Under the pieces are notes generated by a model. That model was given only the letters and a program-made list of their open reading frames with translations. It searched no databases and was not told where the DNA came from. Shown piece after piece: positions 1 through 5,651 of a stretch of 9,068 nucleotides of DNA. Source of the DNA: Immundisolibacteraceae bacterium (GTDB lineage: Bacteria; Pseudomonadota; Gammaproteobacteria; Immundisolibacterales; Immundisolibacteraceae); NCBI GenBank assembly GCA_016763355.1, contig JAESTY010000017.1:1-9068 (forward strand), given 5' to 3'. Each line of letters begins with the position of its first letter. Position 1 is the first letter of the stretch. The position numbers and the translations under genes were made by a program.

Positions 1-1248
1 ATCGAGCAGGTTCCAGAATATACGGGGGGGAACAGCAGGGTCTGCTGATCGTAGAGTCACCTTACCCCGACTACGAGGATGCAGGGTGGCAACGCGGCAA
101 CTTATCTGGTGCCCGAGGGCTTTTCTGATACCAGGAAACCAGAGACGGGCCTCCGGCCCGATGGGACTGGGAATCAGCTCGACATCGGGGCGCACACTGT
201 CGGGGTTGAGCCGGACAAACCCCAGCCCCCCAAACGGCATCGACGCCGCACTGCCGGTGCCCAAAAACAGCCATTGTAAAACCGACTTGACCATTCGATC
301 AAATCGTAACGTCGGATCAAGCGATATCGGTTTGGTCACCTTCACCGTGACGACCGCATTAACGTGCTCCTGCAAGTTCTTGCCAACTTCAGGGCTATCC
401 ACAACCGACTCAATACCCATTTTTGCCAGTTCATCAGCCGGGCCAATACCTGACAACAGCAGTATCTGAGGAGAGTTATAGGTTCCGCCGCTGAGGATTA
501 CCTCTCGATCCGCATGAACTGTACGATTAGCTCCTTTCTGATCATATTCAACACCAATAGCGCGGCCATTCTCCACCAAAACCCGGCGCACCAGCGCATT
601 CACCTCAATGATCAAATTAGGCCGAGACATCACCGGATGGATAAAAGCTCTGGCCGTTGACGCACGTCGGCCTTTACTATCGATAGTCGTTTCGATTGGA
701 GCGATACCCTCAGGCTGAGAACCGTTGTGATCCGCAGAACGGGGAAAGCCTGCGGCTTCTGCAGCCGTCGCAAACTGATCATAAAACTCAGCAGATGCTG
801 GTACTGATGAGACCGCCATTTCACCCTCACCACCATGAAATTCGGATGCTCCCCGCCAGTGTCTTTCCGAACGTTTGAATAGCGGCAGTAGGTCGTCATA
901 GCCCCAGCCATCAAGACCCATGTCCCGCCACTCGTCATAATCCAGCGGATGGGCGCGGGCATAGATCATCGCGTTAATCGACGAAGATCCGCCAAACACT
1001 TTGCCCCTTGGAATGGGCATGCGCCGGTTGTAACAGTGCGGCTCAGGCTCGGTCTCGAACGGCCAGTTATATTTCGGATTCAGCACCAGCGACATCATCG
1101 CCAGCGGCATGCGCATCGCCGGGTGGCTATCTTTGCCACCGGCCTCCAGCAGCAGCACTCGGTTGTTTGGATCTGCACTTAACCGGTTGGCCAGCACACA
1201 GCCAGCAGAACCGGCACCGACGATGATGTAATCGAATTGTTTGATCAT
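1..1248 (-). CDS. GMC-family FAD-dependent oxidoreductase (choline/alcohol dehydrogenase-like), C-terminus cut by window edge
   Basis: The reading frame is open from the ATG at 1248 to base 1, giving the first 416 residues. The N-terminus has the FAD-binding Rossmann motif GAGSAG (residues 11-16) and an acidic strand end LLLEAGG (32-38). GMC signature 1 is at about 80-98 (PRGKVFGGSSSINAMIYAR) and signature 2 at about 255-270 (GTYNSPQILLLSGIGP). Family members run about 530 residues, so roughly the last 120, with the catalytic His-His/Asn pair, lie outside the window. A purine-rich GGGGGAA about eight bases before the ATG supports this start. The family oxidises alcohols, often choline, alkanols or aryl alcohols; the substrate cannot be told from this part. 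It lies downstream of, and on the same strand as, the toxin-antitoxin pair, with a 227-base gap, so it probably has its own promoter. A link to the aromatic catabolic genes is possible but not shown. Confidence 0.93.
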   Translation of the reverse strand, partial: MIKQFDYIIVGAGSAGCVLANRLSADPNNRVLLLEAGGKDSHPAMRMPLAMMSLVLNPKYNWPFETEPEPHCYNRRMPIPRGKVFGGSSSINAMIYARAHPLDYDEWRDMGLDGWGYDDLLPLFKRSERHWRGASEFHGGEGEMAVSSVPASAEFYDQFATAAEAAGFPRSADHNGSQPEGIAPIETTIDSKGRRASTARAFIHPVMSRPNLIIEVNALVRRVLVENGRAIGVEYDQKGANRTVHADREVILSGGTYNSPQILLLSGIGPADELAKMGIESVVDSPEVGKNLQEHVNAVVTVKVTKPISLDPTLRFDRMVKSVLQWLFLGTGSAASMPFGGLGFVRLNPDSVRPDVELIPSPIGPEARLWFPGIRKALGHQISCRVATLHPRSRGKVTLRSADPAVPPRIFWNLLD

Positions 1249-1304
1249 TTTGAACGTTCCCCCAGCGCTCCCACGCTTTTTCCAGCACGGATCAAGACCA
1301 TAAC

Positions 1305-1320
1305 ACAGGGGAAAACCTGT
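1305..1320. promoter_or_regulatory. Short dyad upstream of the GMC oxidoreductase
   Basis: ACAGG and CCTGT form perfect 5-bp inverted arms around six bases, about 60-70 bases upstream of the GMC start. A poor minus-strand promoter (TTAAAC, 16 bases, TATGGT) overlaps it. It could be an operator for the oxidoreductase, but a 5-bp dyad is common by chance, so this is a weak call. Confidence 0.22.
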
Positions 1321-1392
1321 TTAAGGGCGACTACAAACCTGGTTTTTCATTAGGGGGAGATTCGAGGCCCGGCGCCGACCAAACTAATCGAA

Positions 1393-1421
1393 GGCTAAAT
1401 TCTATTCAACAGGATTTAGCC
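1393..1421. repeat. 29-base inverted repeat (stem-loop) between antitoxin and GMC gene
   Basis: GGCTAAAT at 1393-1400 is the exact reverse complement of ATTTAGCC at 1414-1421. Two more pairs, one of them a G-U wobble on the plus strand, extend the stem to ten and leave a nine-base loop. No T-run follows on either strand, so it is not a standard intrinsic terminator. It could be an operator, an mRNA 3' structure of the toxin-antitoxin transcript, or a mobile-element scar. Confidence 0.55.
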
Positions 1422-1432
1422 ATCTTGATGCA

Positions 1433-1452
1433 GTCCTTTGACCAAAAGGGAC
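1433..1452. other. Small hairpin just downstream of the antitoxin gene
   Basis: GTCCTTT (1433-1439) can pair with AAGGGAC (1446-1452) around a six-base loop, with one wobble on the plus strand that becomes an A-C mismatch in the minus-strand RNA. It lies about 24 bases past the antitoxin stop codon but has no T-tract, so termination here is doubtful. It may stabilise the 3' end of the toxin-antitoxin mRNA. Confidence 0.25.
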
Positions 1453-1475
1453 CTTCTAGCTGTCATAAAATTTTT

Positions 1476-1736
1476 CTACGCTGCAGATTCCTGCTCAATA
1501 TCCCATCCAGAAAACAACAAAACCGCCGGATGACATTTTAGCGCTCGTGCAAGCTGTTTGGCCCGCTCGACACCCAGGTTGATCCGGCAACATTCGATCG
1601 CTGAGATGGTTGACTGAGGAATCCCCGAGGCGCTAGCAAGCTCGTTTTGACTCATTTCCTGTAACTGACGGATGATTTTTACCGACTCACCGACTGAGAC
1701 CTCAATAGTCTGCGTTACCTTCTGATATTCACTCAT
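1476..1736 (-). CDS. XRE-type helix-turn-helix antitoxin of a type II toxin-antitoxin pair
   Basis: The product is an 86-residue DNA-binding protein. It has a short N-terminal strand segment, then an XRE/Cro HTH at about residues 28-55: LQEMSQNELASASGIPQSTI, then SAIE. The C-terminal part contains RINLGVERAKQLARALKCHP, typical of antitoxins paired with RelE-like toxins. The ATG at 1736 is chosen because GGAG lies eight bases upstream and the ATG starts one base after the toxin stop codon, a spacing typical of translational coupling. An in-frame GTG at 1757 would overlap the toxin end and is less likely. Known antitoxins of this kind neutralise the toxin by direct binding and repress their own promoter. 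The dyad over the promoter at 2017-2052 is the obvious binding site. There is no sign of truncation. Confidence 0.9.
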   Translation of the reverse strand: MSEYQKVTQTIEVSVGESVKIIRQLQEMSQNELASASGIPQSTISAIECCRINLGVERAKQLARALKCHPAVLLFSGWDIEQESAA

Positions 1737-1737
1737 A

Positions 1738-2019
1738 CTATTTTCTCCGATAGTCACGGGGCGTTACTTCAACCACCGCCACCACCAACCGCTGTTGTTC
1801 GATCTTATAAATAACTCGGTATTGCTGATTGAGTCTTGAAGATCGATAACCCTGCCACGCACCGCTTAAAGGTTCATCATTAAAACCACGAATCGACCGG
1901 AGGCCGGAAGGGCCAGAAATAGACAGAATATCTTTCCATTTCTGGTAGCGTTTAAGAAGTTCTGCTGGAAGCTTTCTAAGCTGCTTTTCAACACGTCGAT
2001 GCTGGTAAATTTCCCACAT
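1738..2019 (-). CDS. RelE/HigB-like mRNA-interferase toxin of a type II toxin-antitoxin pair
   Basis: The product is a basic protein of 93 residues (M-W-E-I-Y start) with the RelE/ParE fold signature. An N-terminal helix, VEKQLRKLPAELLKRYQKW, is followed by GLRSIRGFNDEPLSGAW and the basic core YRSSRLNQQYRVIY, and it ends VVEVTPRDYRR. Family members cleave mRNA, usually on the ribosome, using Arg/Lys/Tyr side chains rather than a metal. The Arg residues of the core and the terminal RDYRR are in suitable places. The order is toxin before antitoxin, as in higBA. The ATG at 2019 fits the family N-terminus. A TTG at 2043 would add eight residues, but it lies within the predicted promoter, upstream of the likely transcript start. 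No Shine-Dalgarno precedes the ATG, so the mRNA may be essentially leaderless. DNA-gyrase poisoning, as by ParE, cannot be excluded. Confidence 0.9.
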   Translation of the reverse strand: MWEIYQHRRVEKQLRKLPAELLKRYQKWKDILSISGPSGLRSIRGFNDEPLSGAWQGYRSSRLNQQYRVIYKIEQQRLVVAVVEVTPRDYRRK

Positions 2020-2056
2020 ACTGAAATGAGTATATATACCCAATATAGTATGTCAA
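2017..2056 (-). promoter_or_regulatory. Promoter and 36-bp symmetric operator of the toxin-antitoxin operon
   Basis: Reading the minus strand, TTGACA (2051-2056) is a perfect -35 box. A 16-base spacer follows, then TATACT (2029-2034) as a near-perfect -10 box. The same stretch is a layered dyad centred at 2034.5: CATACT (2017-2022), seven bases, GTATATATAC (2030-2039, itself a palindrome), seven bases, AGTATG (2047-2052). The outer arms touch the -35 box on one side and the toxin ATG on the other. A repressor bound here would block RNA polymerase directly, as expected for autoregulation by the antitoxin or toxin-antitoxin complex. Transcription starting at A2022 or G2021 would leave only two or three bases before the ATG. 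Confidence 0.75.
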
Positions 2057-2096
2057 TTTTGAGCGTACTAGCTCGCTAGCACTAAAAAACAAGAAT

Positions 2097-2127
2097 AAAA
2101 AAAGGCCTTCATTCGAAAGCCTTTTTT
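2097..2127 (-). terminator. Rho-independent terminator of the minus-strand aldolase/desulfinase-like operon
   Basis: In the minus-strand RNA, GGC-TTTC pairs with GAAG-GCC (one wobble) around the loop GAAT. The stem is extended by A-runs and U-runs and followed by seven U. It starts about 23 bases past the stop codon at 2150. The plus strand also gives a hairpin with six T, though the wobble becomes a C-A mismatch, so it may act weakly in both directions. It separates the catabolic operon from the toxin-antitoxin promoter. Confidence 0.85.
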
Positions 2128-2149
2128 ATTTATTCATGCTCGCTACTAA

Positions 2150-3193
2150 CTAAGCCGCGTAAGCAATTTTCTCTCGCCGATAGGCCTCCCGCAATGGTTC
2201 AGGATCGATCCAGCCATCTAGCGTTACCTGATCAGACAGATATCCCTTATCGACCATAAACCCCATGAAAGCATTGGCCAGGCCAAGAATACGATCATCT
2301 AGTGTCGGCCAGAGGTTGGTGTTGAAATCGGCCTCATAGGCTTTAAAAATATCGTCGGTCTGCACGCCTAATTCTGGGGCCATCACTTCGGCGGCCCCCT
2401 GCTTATCATCAGCGGCGAAAGCAGATGCCCGAATCAACACCTGCAGATAGCGAATCACCCCTTCCGGATTTTCGGCGATGGTACTGCTGCTCACCGTAAT
2501 CGGCCGGGGGTTGGCGTTACATTTGAACTCGGTGCTACTGCTGTTGATCAGGTCGTAAATCATATTGATACGATCACCATAAACATGTTCGGTGTAGAGC
2601 GCCTCGGCATTTTTTGCGAACACCACGTCGACCTTGCCAGCCAACAGGGCTTCGATTTCACCGGAATAGAGCGGTGGTACGGTGCGTTCTTCGCCCTGGC
2701 CGTAATCGGCATTTACGGTAGCCAGCACATCTTCATCGATTTCGAAGTCGGTTAACACCACGTCGTCTTCGGTCATGCCATTTTCCTGCAGCGCACCCCA
2801 GAAGGCTTTGTGGGCGTTGACGTGCATAAAATCAATTTCAAGTTGAGGACGCACCGGCAGACCAATGCGCTTTCCTTTGAGATCAGCAAAGCTGTTAATA
2901 CCGGAATCAGGACGGGTATAAAAGCGCAGGGTTTCGGCAACAAAAGTAAAACCGATCACCGTGGTTTTGGCGCCATTCTGTCGAGCCCAGAGCGGCGGAA
3001 TAAAACCACCTTCACGGAAAGAATCCGGCAGAGCACCGGTGAAATGGGTGTTGGCCTTAGAGCGACCCAGTTCCTTAATATTACGAACTTCATAGTCAGA
3101 TCCATCAAACTCGGCGTCAAACATACCGCGTTGATAGGCGATGCCGGAGGCAGTGGCCACCGGGCAGCGGCTGTACCAAAGTGTGGTTGGCAT
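2150..3193 (-). CDS. DszB-like (2'-hydroxybiphenyl-2-sulfinate desulfinase-type) enzyme, copy 1
   Basis: This is a 347-residue protein of the periplasmic-binding-protein type 2 fold (NMT1/SsuA-like). It lacks a signal peptide and has no transporter genes beside it, so it is probably a cytoplasmic enzyme. The N-terminus LWYSRCPVATASGIAYQRG aligns with the DszB segment TYSNCPVPNALLTASESG, placing Cys10 on catalytic Cys27. HFTGALPDSFREGGFIPPLW gives His50 and Arg60, matching DszB His60 and Arg70 with the same ten-residue spacing and the same GG-x-IPPL context. The C-terminal LGVQTDDI, ADF, WPTLD and VTLDGWIDPEPL also follow DszB (365 residues). DszB hydrolyses an aryl sulfinate to phenol and sulfite. 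The substrate here is unknown, and a related C-S or C-C cleavage is possible. AAGGAG lies nine bases before the ATG. The gene follows the DapA-like gene by 39 bases, so they form an operon. A paralogue lies at 4465-5523. The likely automatic label would be ABC transporter substrate-binding protein. Confidence 0.82.
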   Translation of the reverse strand: MPTTLWYSRCPVATASGIAYQRGMFDAEFDGSDYEVRNIKELGRSKANTHFTGALPDSFREGGFIPPLWARQNGAKTTVIGFTFVAETLRFYTRPDSGINSFADLKGKRIGLPVRPQLEIDFMHVNAHKAFWGALQENGMTEDDVVLTDFEIDEDVLATVNADYGQGEERTVPPLYSGEIEALLAGKVDVVFAKNAEALYTEHVYGDRINMIYDLINSSSTEFKCNANPRPITVSSSTIAENPEGVIRYLQVLIRASAFAADDKQGAAEVMAPELGVQTDDIFKAYEADFNTNLWPTLDDRILGLANAFMGFMVDKGYLSDQVTLDGWIDPEPLREAYRREKIAYAA

Positions 3194-3232
3194 GGTTAAA
3201 ACTCCTTGAAATATGGTCAGACTAAATTTTTG

Positions 3233-4225
3233 CTAGGCAACCGCAGCCACCTGGGCCTCATCGATAGCACCGGCATCGAGTAGGGTGTCACGAATCATCA
3301 CCTTCATCTCTTCGTCGGCATAGGCCGGTAGTGGCGGCCGTGATGGACCCATTGGGTAACCGAGCAGTTCCATCCAGTATTTAATCGGTGCCAGTGAGTA
3401 CTGATTTTTACGCACGATGGGCCAAACGATGGCGTTTTGAAGCAGCTCACGCATCGGCTCCAGCTGACGATACAGCGGCAGCGCCTCATCCATCTTGCCC
3501 TCGTTAGCCAGCTGCATCTGCTTGAGAAAAACGTCACGTTTTTTGCCAAACATCAGGTATTCGCAGGTGCCAAACATGCACTGGGCACCATATACCGCCG
3601 CATCCCAGAGATGGAAATTTTCCATCGGCTCGGTCACGACGATCCGATCACCACACATTTTGCGCATCGATACCGTGTCTGCCGGATTAAGCAGGCCGTT
3701 TTTGATACCGACTACCTGCTCCAGGTCCGACAGGCGATTAATGAGTCCGTGATTGAGAACAACGCCAGCGGTCGGCGTGTTGTAGAGCACCGTAGCCAGC
3801 GGGCTGTTGTCACTAATGTATTTATAAAAACCATAAAGATCATCATCGGAGCGTAGCTGCAGCACCGGATTAATGACTTCGATCAGGTCATAGCCCATTT
3901 CATTAAGCCGATGGGCTTTTTCAACCACCGTGAACGGCGACGGATCGAGAATCACCGCCACCAGCATCATCCGACCCTTGTTGGCATCGGCAATGGTCTG
4001 GCTATATTCATACCACTCGGTGGGGGTCATGTTCCAACCCTCAGCGGTGTTGCCACCGGTCATCAGGCCGTGCAGACCTTCATCGGCCCAACGGTCGACG
4101 TGGCTGGCCAGGGTTTTGTGGTCAATACTAAAATCATCGTTAAAAGGTGTAGGCACCGCATTGGTGGAGTCCACCATGTTCGCGCGCGCCCACTGTTTAG
4201 CTTCACCAGGACTGTATTTGGCCAT
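3233..4225 (-). CDS. DapA-family (DHDPS/NAL superfamily) class I aldolase/lyase or dehydratase, not lysine-pathway DapA
   Basis: This is a 330-residue TIM-barrel protein of the dihydrodipicolinate synthase/N-acetylneuraminate lyase superfamily. Early in the barrel it has AVPTPFNDD (23-31) and the substrate-carboxylate loop GGNTAEG (57-63, in place of GTTGES). Tyr148 in YNTP and the Schiff-base Lys175 in VVGIKNG have the spacing of E. coli Tyr133 and Lys161. The position of E. coli Arg138, which binds aspartate semialdehyde, is Ala153 here, so lysine synthesis is unlikely. Superfamily members in aromatic pathways include hydratase-aldolases such as NahE that release pyruvate from ring-cleavage products; sugar-acid dehydratases are an alternative. 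The ATG at 4225 is preferred because GGAGGGGAG lies just upstream. An ATG at 4285 has no such site and lies within the probable promoter. It is the first gene of a two-gene operon with the DszB-like gene 39 bases downstream. Confidence 0.85.
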   Translation of the reverse strand: MAKYSPGEAKQWARANMVDSTNAVPTPFNDDFSIDHKTLASHVDRWADEGLHGLMTGGNTAEGWNMTPTEWYEYSQTIADANKGRMMLVAVILDPSPFTVVEKAHRLNEMGYDLIEVINPVLQLRSDDDLYGFYKYISDNSPLATVLYNTPTAGVVLNHGLINRLSDLEQVVGIKNGLLNPADTVSMRKMCGDRIVVTEPMENFHLWDAAVYGAQCMFGTCEYLMFGKKRDVFLKQMQLANEGKMDEALPLYRQLEPMRELLQNAIVWPIVRKNQYSLAPIKYWMELLGYPMGPSRPPLPAYADEEMKVMIRDTLLDAGAIDEAQVAAVA

Positions 4226-4340
4226 TACTCTCCCCTCCAGGAAATCTGAAAACCGATGCCAGCCTTGTTGGCCGGAACCGGGCATTTAATCAGTTAAATG
4301 GTTGTTAGCCAATTAGTTTCTAGCAGTTTTGGCCATTACT
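4217..4340. repeat. Direct 13-base repeat around a translation start and in the upstream region
   Basis: TTTGGCCATTACT occurs at 4217-4229, where it spans the start codon of the DapA-like gene, and again at 4328-4340 in the divergent region. Read on the minus strand, the second copy gives an ATG, six further codons and a stop, with no ribosome binding site. It may be a relic of a small duplication or a chance match. The flanking bases do not match. Confidence 0.4.
4283..4312 (-). promoter_or_regulatory. Probable promoter with perfect dyad for the minus-strand operon
   Basis: CATTTAA (4283-4289) and TTAAATG (4294-4300) are exact inverted arms around TCAG. On the minus strand, TTGGCT (4307-4312), 17 bases and TTAAAT (4284-4289) form a moderate sigma70-type promoter, each box matching four of six positions. 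The dyad covers the -10 box and part of the spacer, where a repressor would act. A start near 4277 would give a leader of about 50 bases before the ATG at 4225. Confidence 0.45.
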
Positions 4341-4348
4341 ATCGAACC

Positions 4349-4369
4349 TGGTAATGGCGCCGGTTACCA
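4349..4369. promoter_or_regulatory. Candidate operator in the divergent control region
   Basis: TGGTAA (4349-4354) and TTACCA (4364-4369) are exact inverted arms around nine bases that are themselves mostly symmetric (GGCGCC core). It lies about 95 bases upstream of the plus-strand DszB-like start and about 125 bases upstream of the minus-strand aldolase start, so one regulator could control both operons. The arms resemble sites used by LysR- or GntR-type regulators, but no regulator gene is in the window. Confidence 0.45.
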
Positions 4370-4464
4370 ACCGCTAGCCGATAGTGATAGCTTTGTTTAT
4401 CCTTTAGGCATCATCCAGGGAACCGTGATCCGCAGTCGCTATCAGTTGATTGCCAGGAGAGGAT

Positions 4465-5523
4465 ATGGAACGCACGATTTATTACACCCGCTGCCCGGTG
4501 GCCACCGCCACCGGTATCGCGTTGGAAACCGGCCAGTTTGAAAAAGAGTTTACCGATGGCCCGGTGCAGTTCCTGAATATTAAAACCCTCGGCCGGGACA
4601 AAATGCTCAAGTCACATTTTGATCATCACCTGGATAACTCGGTTCGCGAAGGCGGTGCGATTCCGCCGATCTGGGCCCGCAGTCGTGGCGCCGATACCGT
4701 CTTGCTGGGACTCACTTTTGTAAAAGATTCACTGGCCTTTATGGTTCGGGCGGATTCCGACATCCATAGTTTTAGAGACCTGGCCGATAAACGCTGTTCA
4801 CTGCCGTTGCACCCGAAGCTACTGACCGATTTTATGCGCGCCAACACCGAGCGTGGTTTTCTGAGCGCTATGGCCGAACATGACATGGCACCTGAATCAG
4901 TAAATTTTGTCGATACCATTATCGATAACGATTTTAAAGATGCCGCCAATCCCGACTCGGGAGCCGACAAAACCAAAGGTGGTAAGCAGTTTGAAGCCAC
5001 CATGTTCGACCACGAACTAACAGCCCTGCTTGCTGATGAGGTGGATGTGATCTTCACCAAGAATGTTCAGCCAGCCCGGCTGATGCGGCTCCACGGCGAT
5101 AAGCTAAGAATCATTTATGACCTGCTCGATGCCAAAACCCCGGACCACATTATCAATGGTAATCCGCGCATCATTACGATCAGTCGTAATGTGGTCGATG
5201 AAGATCCTGAACTGGTGATTCGTTACCTACAGGTGCTGATTCGTAGTGCCCATTATGGCTCCAGCCACCAGGCCGAGACCGCTCGCATCTGGGCTGGTGA
5301 GATAGGCGTCGAGGTCGAGGATATCTACAACAGTTATCGGGGCGAATTCCACACCACTGTCTGGCCCAGTTTGAGTGACACTACCTTGCGCCGATTACGG
5401 GTGCAGATCGATTTCCTATGTGCCAAAGGCTACCTGGAAAACGATGTCGATATCGATCAGTGGATGGCTACAGATCTATTAAAAGCAGCCTACCGACGAG
5501 AAAACTTATCCCACGCGGCCTGA
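4465..5523 (+). CDS. DszB-like (2'-hydroxybiphenyl-2-sulfinate desulfinase-type) enzyme, copy 2
   Basis: This is a 352-residue paralogue of the protein at 2150-3193, with the same fold and no signal peptide. Cys10 lies in YYTRCPVATATGIALETG. His51 (SHFDHHLD) and Arg61 (VREGGAIPPIW) keep the exact ten-residue spacing of the DszB His60/Arg70 pair. Compared with copy 1 it has one extra residue before the His and a slightly longer central loop (about 157-176, rich in Asp, Gly and Lys) ahead of the HELTALLADEVDVIFTKN segment. The C-terminus again has LGxx-type, WPSLSD and a D-x-D-Q-W-M segment as in DszB. The ATG at 4465 is chosen because AGGAGAGG lies directly upstream; a TTG at 4450 would put that site inside the gene. 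It is the first gene of the plus-strand unit and lies 128 bases ahead of the dioxygenase alpha gene. Desulfination of an aryl sulfinate is the best guess; a different C-S or C-C cleavage is possible. Confidence 0.82.
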   Translation: MERTIYYTRCPVATATGIALETGQFEKEFTDGPVQFLNIKTLGRDKMLKSHFDHHLDNSVREGGAIPPIWARSRGADTVLLGLTFVKDSLAFMVRADSDIHSFRDLADKRCSLPLHPKLLTDFMRANTERGFLSAMAEHDMAPESVNFVDTIIDNDFKDAANPDSGADKTKGGKQFEATMFDHELTALLADEVDVIFTKNVQPARLMRLHGDKLRIIYDLLDAKTPDHIINGNPRIITISRNVVDEDPELVIRYLQVLIRSAHYGSSHQAETARIWAGEIGVEVEDIYNSYRGEFHTTVWPSLSDTTLRRLRVQIDFLCAKGYLENDVDIDQWMATDLLKAAYRRENLSHAA

Positions 5524-5651
5524 GCTTTATTACCTAAACTAGGAACATCCTGATGAGCTCGACCGCAAATCCCATACAACTCTATTAATAACGTCTTTTA
5601 TAGTTGCGAAGATGCCCCCGAAACCAACCCATCAAGTGAGCGGAGAACGAT

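Noticed and set aside
630..962. A 110-codon minus-strand ORF
   Set aside because: It lies inside the GMC oxidoreductase in another frame of the same strand; the GMC frame is continuous with clear family motifs.
1..1248. A possible frameshift in the GMC gene
   Set aside because: A codon-by-codon reading from 1248 to 1 is continuous with family motifs in order; the gene is simply cut by the window edge.
2810..3199. A 129-codon plus-strand ORF opposite the DszB-like copy 1
   Set aside because: It is an antisense shadow of a well-supported gene and has no recognisable domain.
3437..4289. Several plus-strand ORFs opposite the DapA-like gene
   Set aside because: They are antisense shadows with low-complexity composition and no recognisable family.
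2150..5523. Reading the two PBP-fold proteins as ABC-transporter solute receptors
   Set aside because: Neither has a signal peptide or lipobox, no ABC permease or ATPase is present, and the DszB catalytic residues are conserved.
5553..5588. An 11-codon ORF (ATG to TAA) with AGGAA upstream, between the DszB-like and dioxygenase alpha genes, considered as a leader peptide
   Set aside because: It has no run of regulatory codons and no clear attenuator hairpin follows. The ORF is too short to support as a gene.
5560..5651. An internal promoter ahead of the dioxygenase (a TATAGT -10-like sequence near 5600)
   Set aside because: The matching -35 position reads ACAACT, a poor match, so the call is not supportable.
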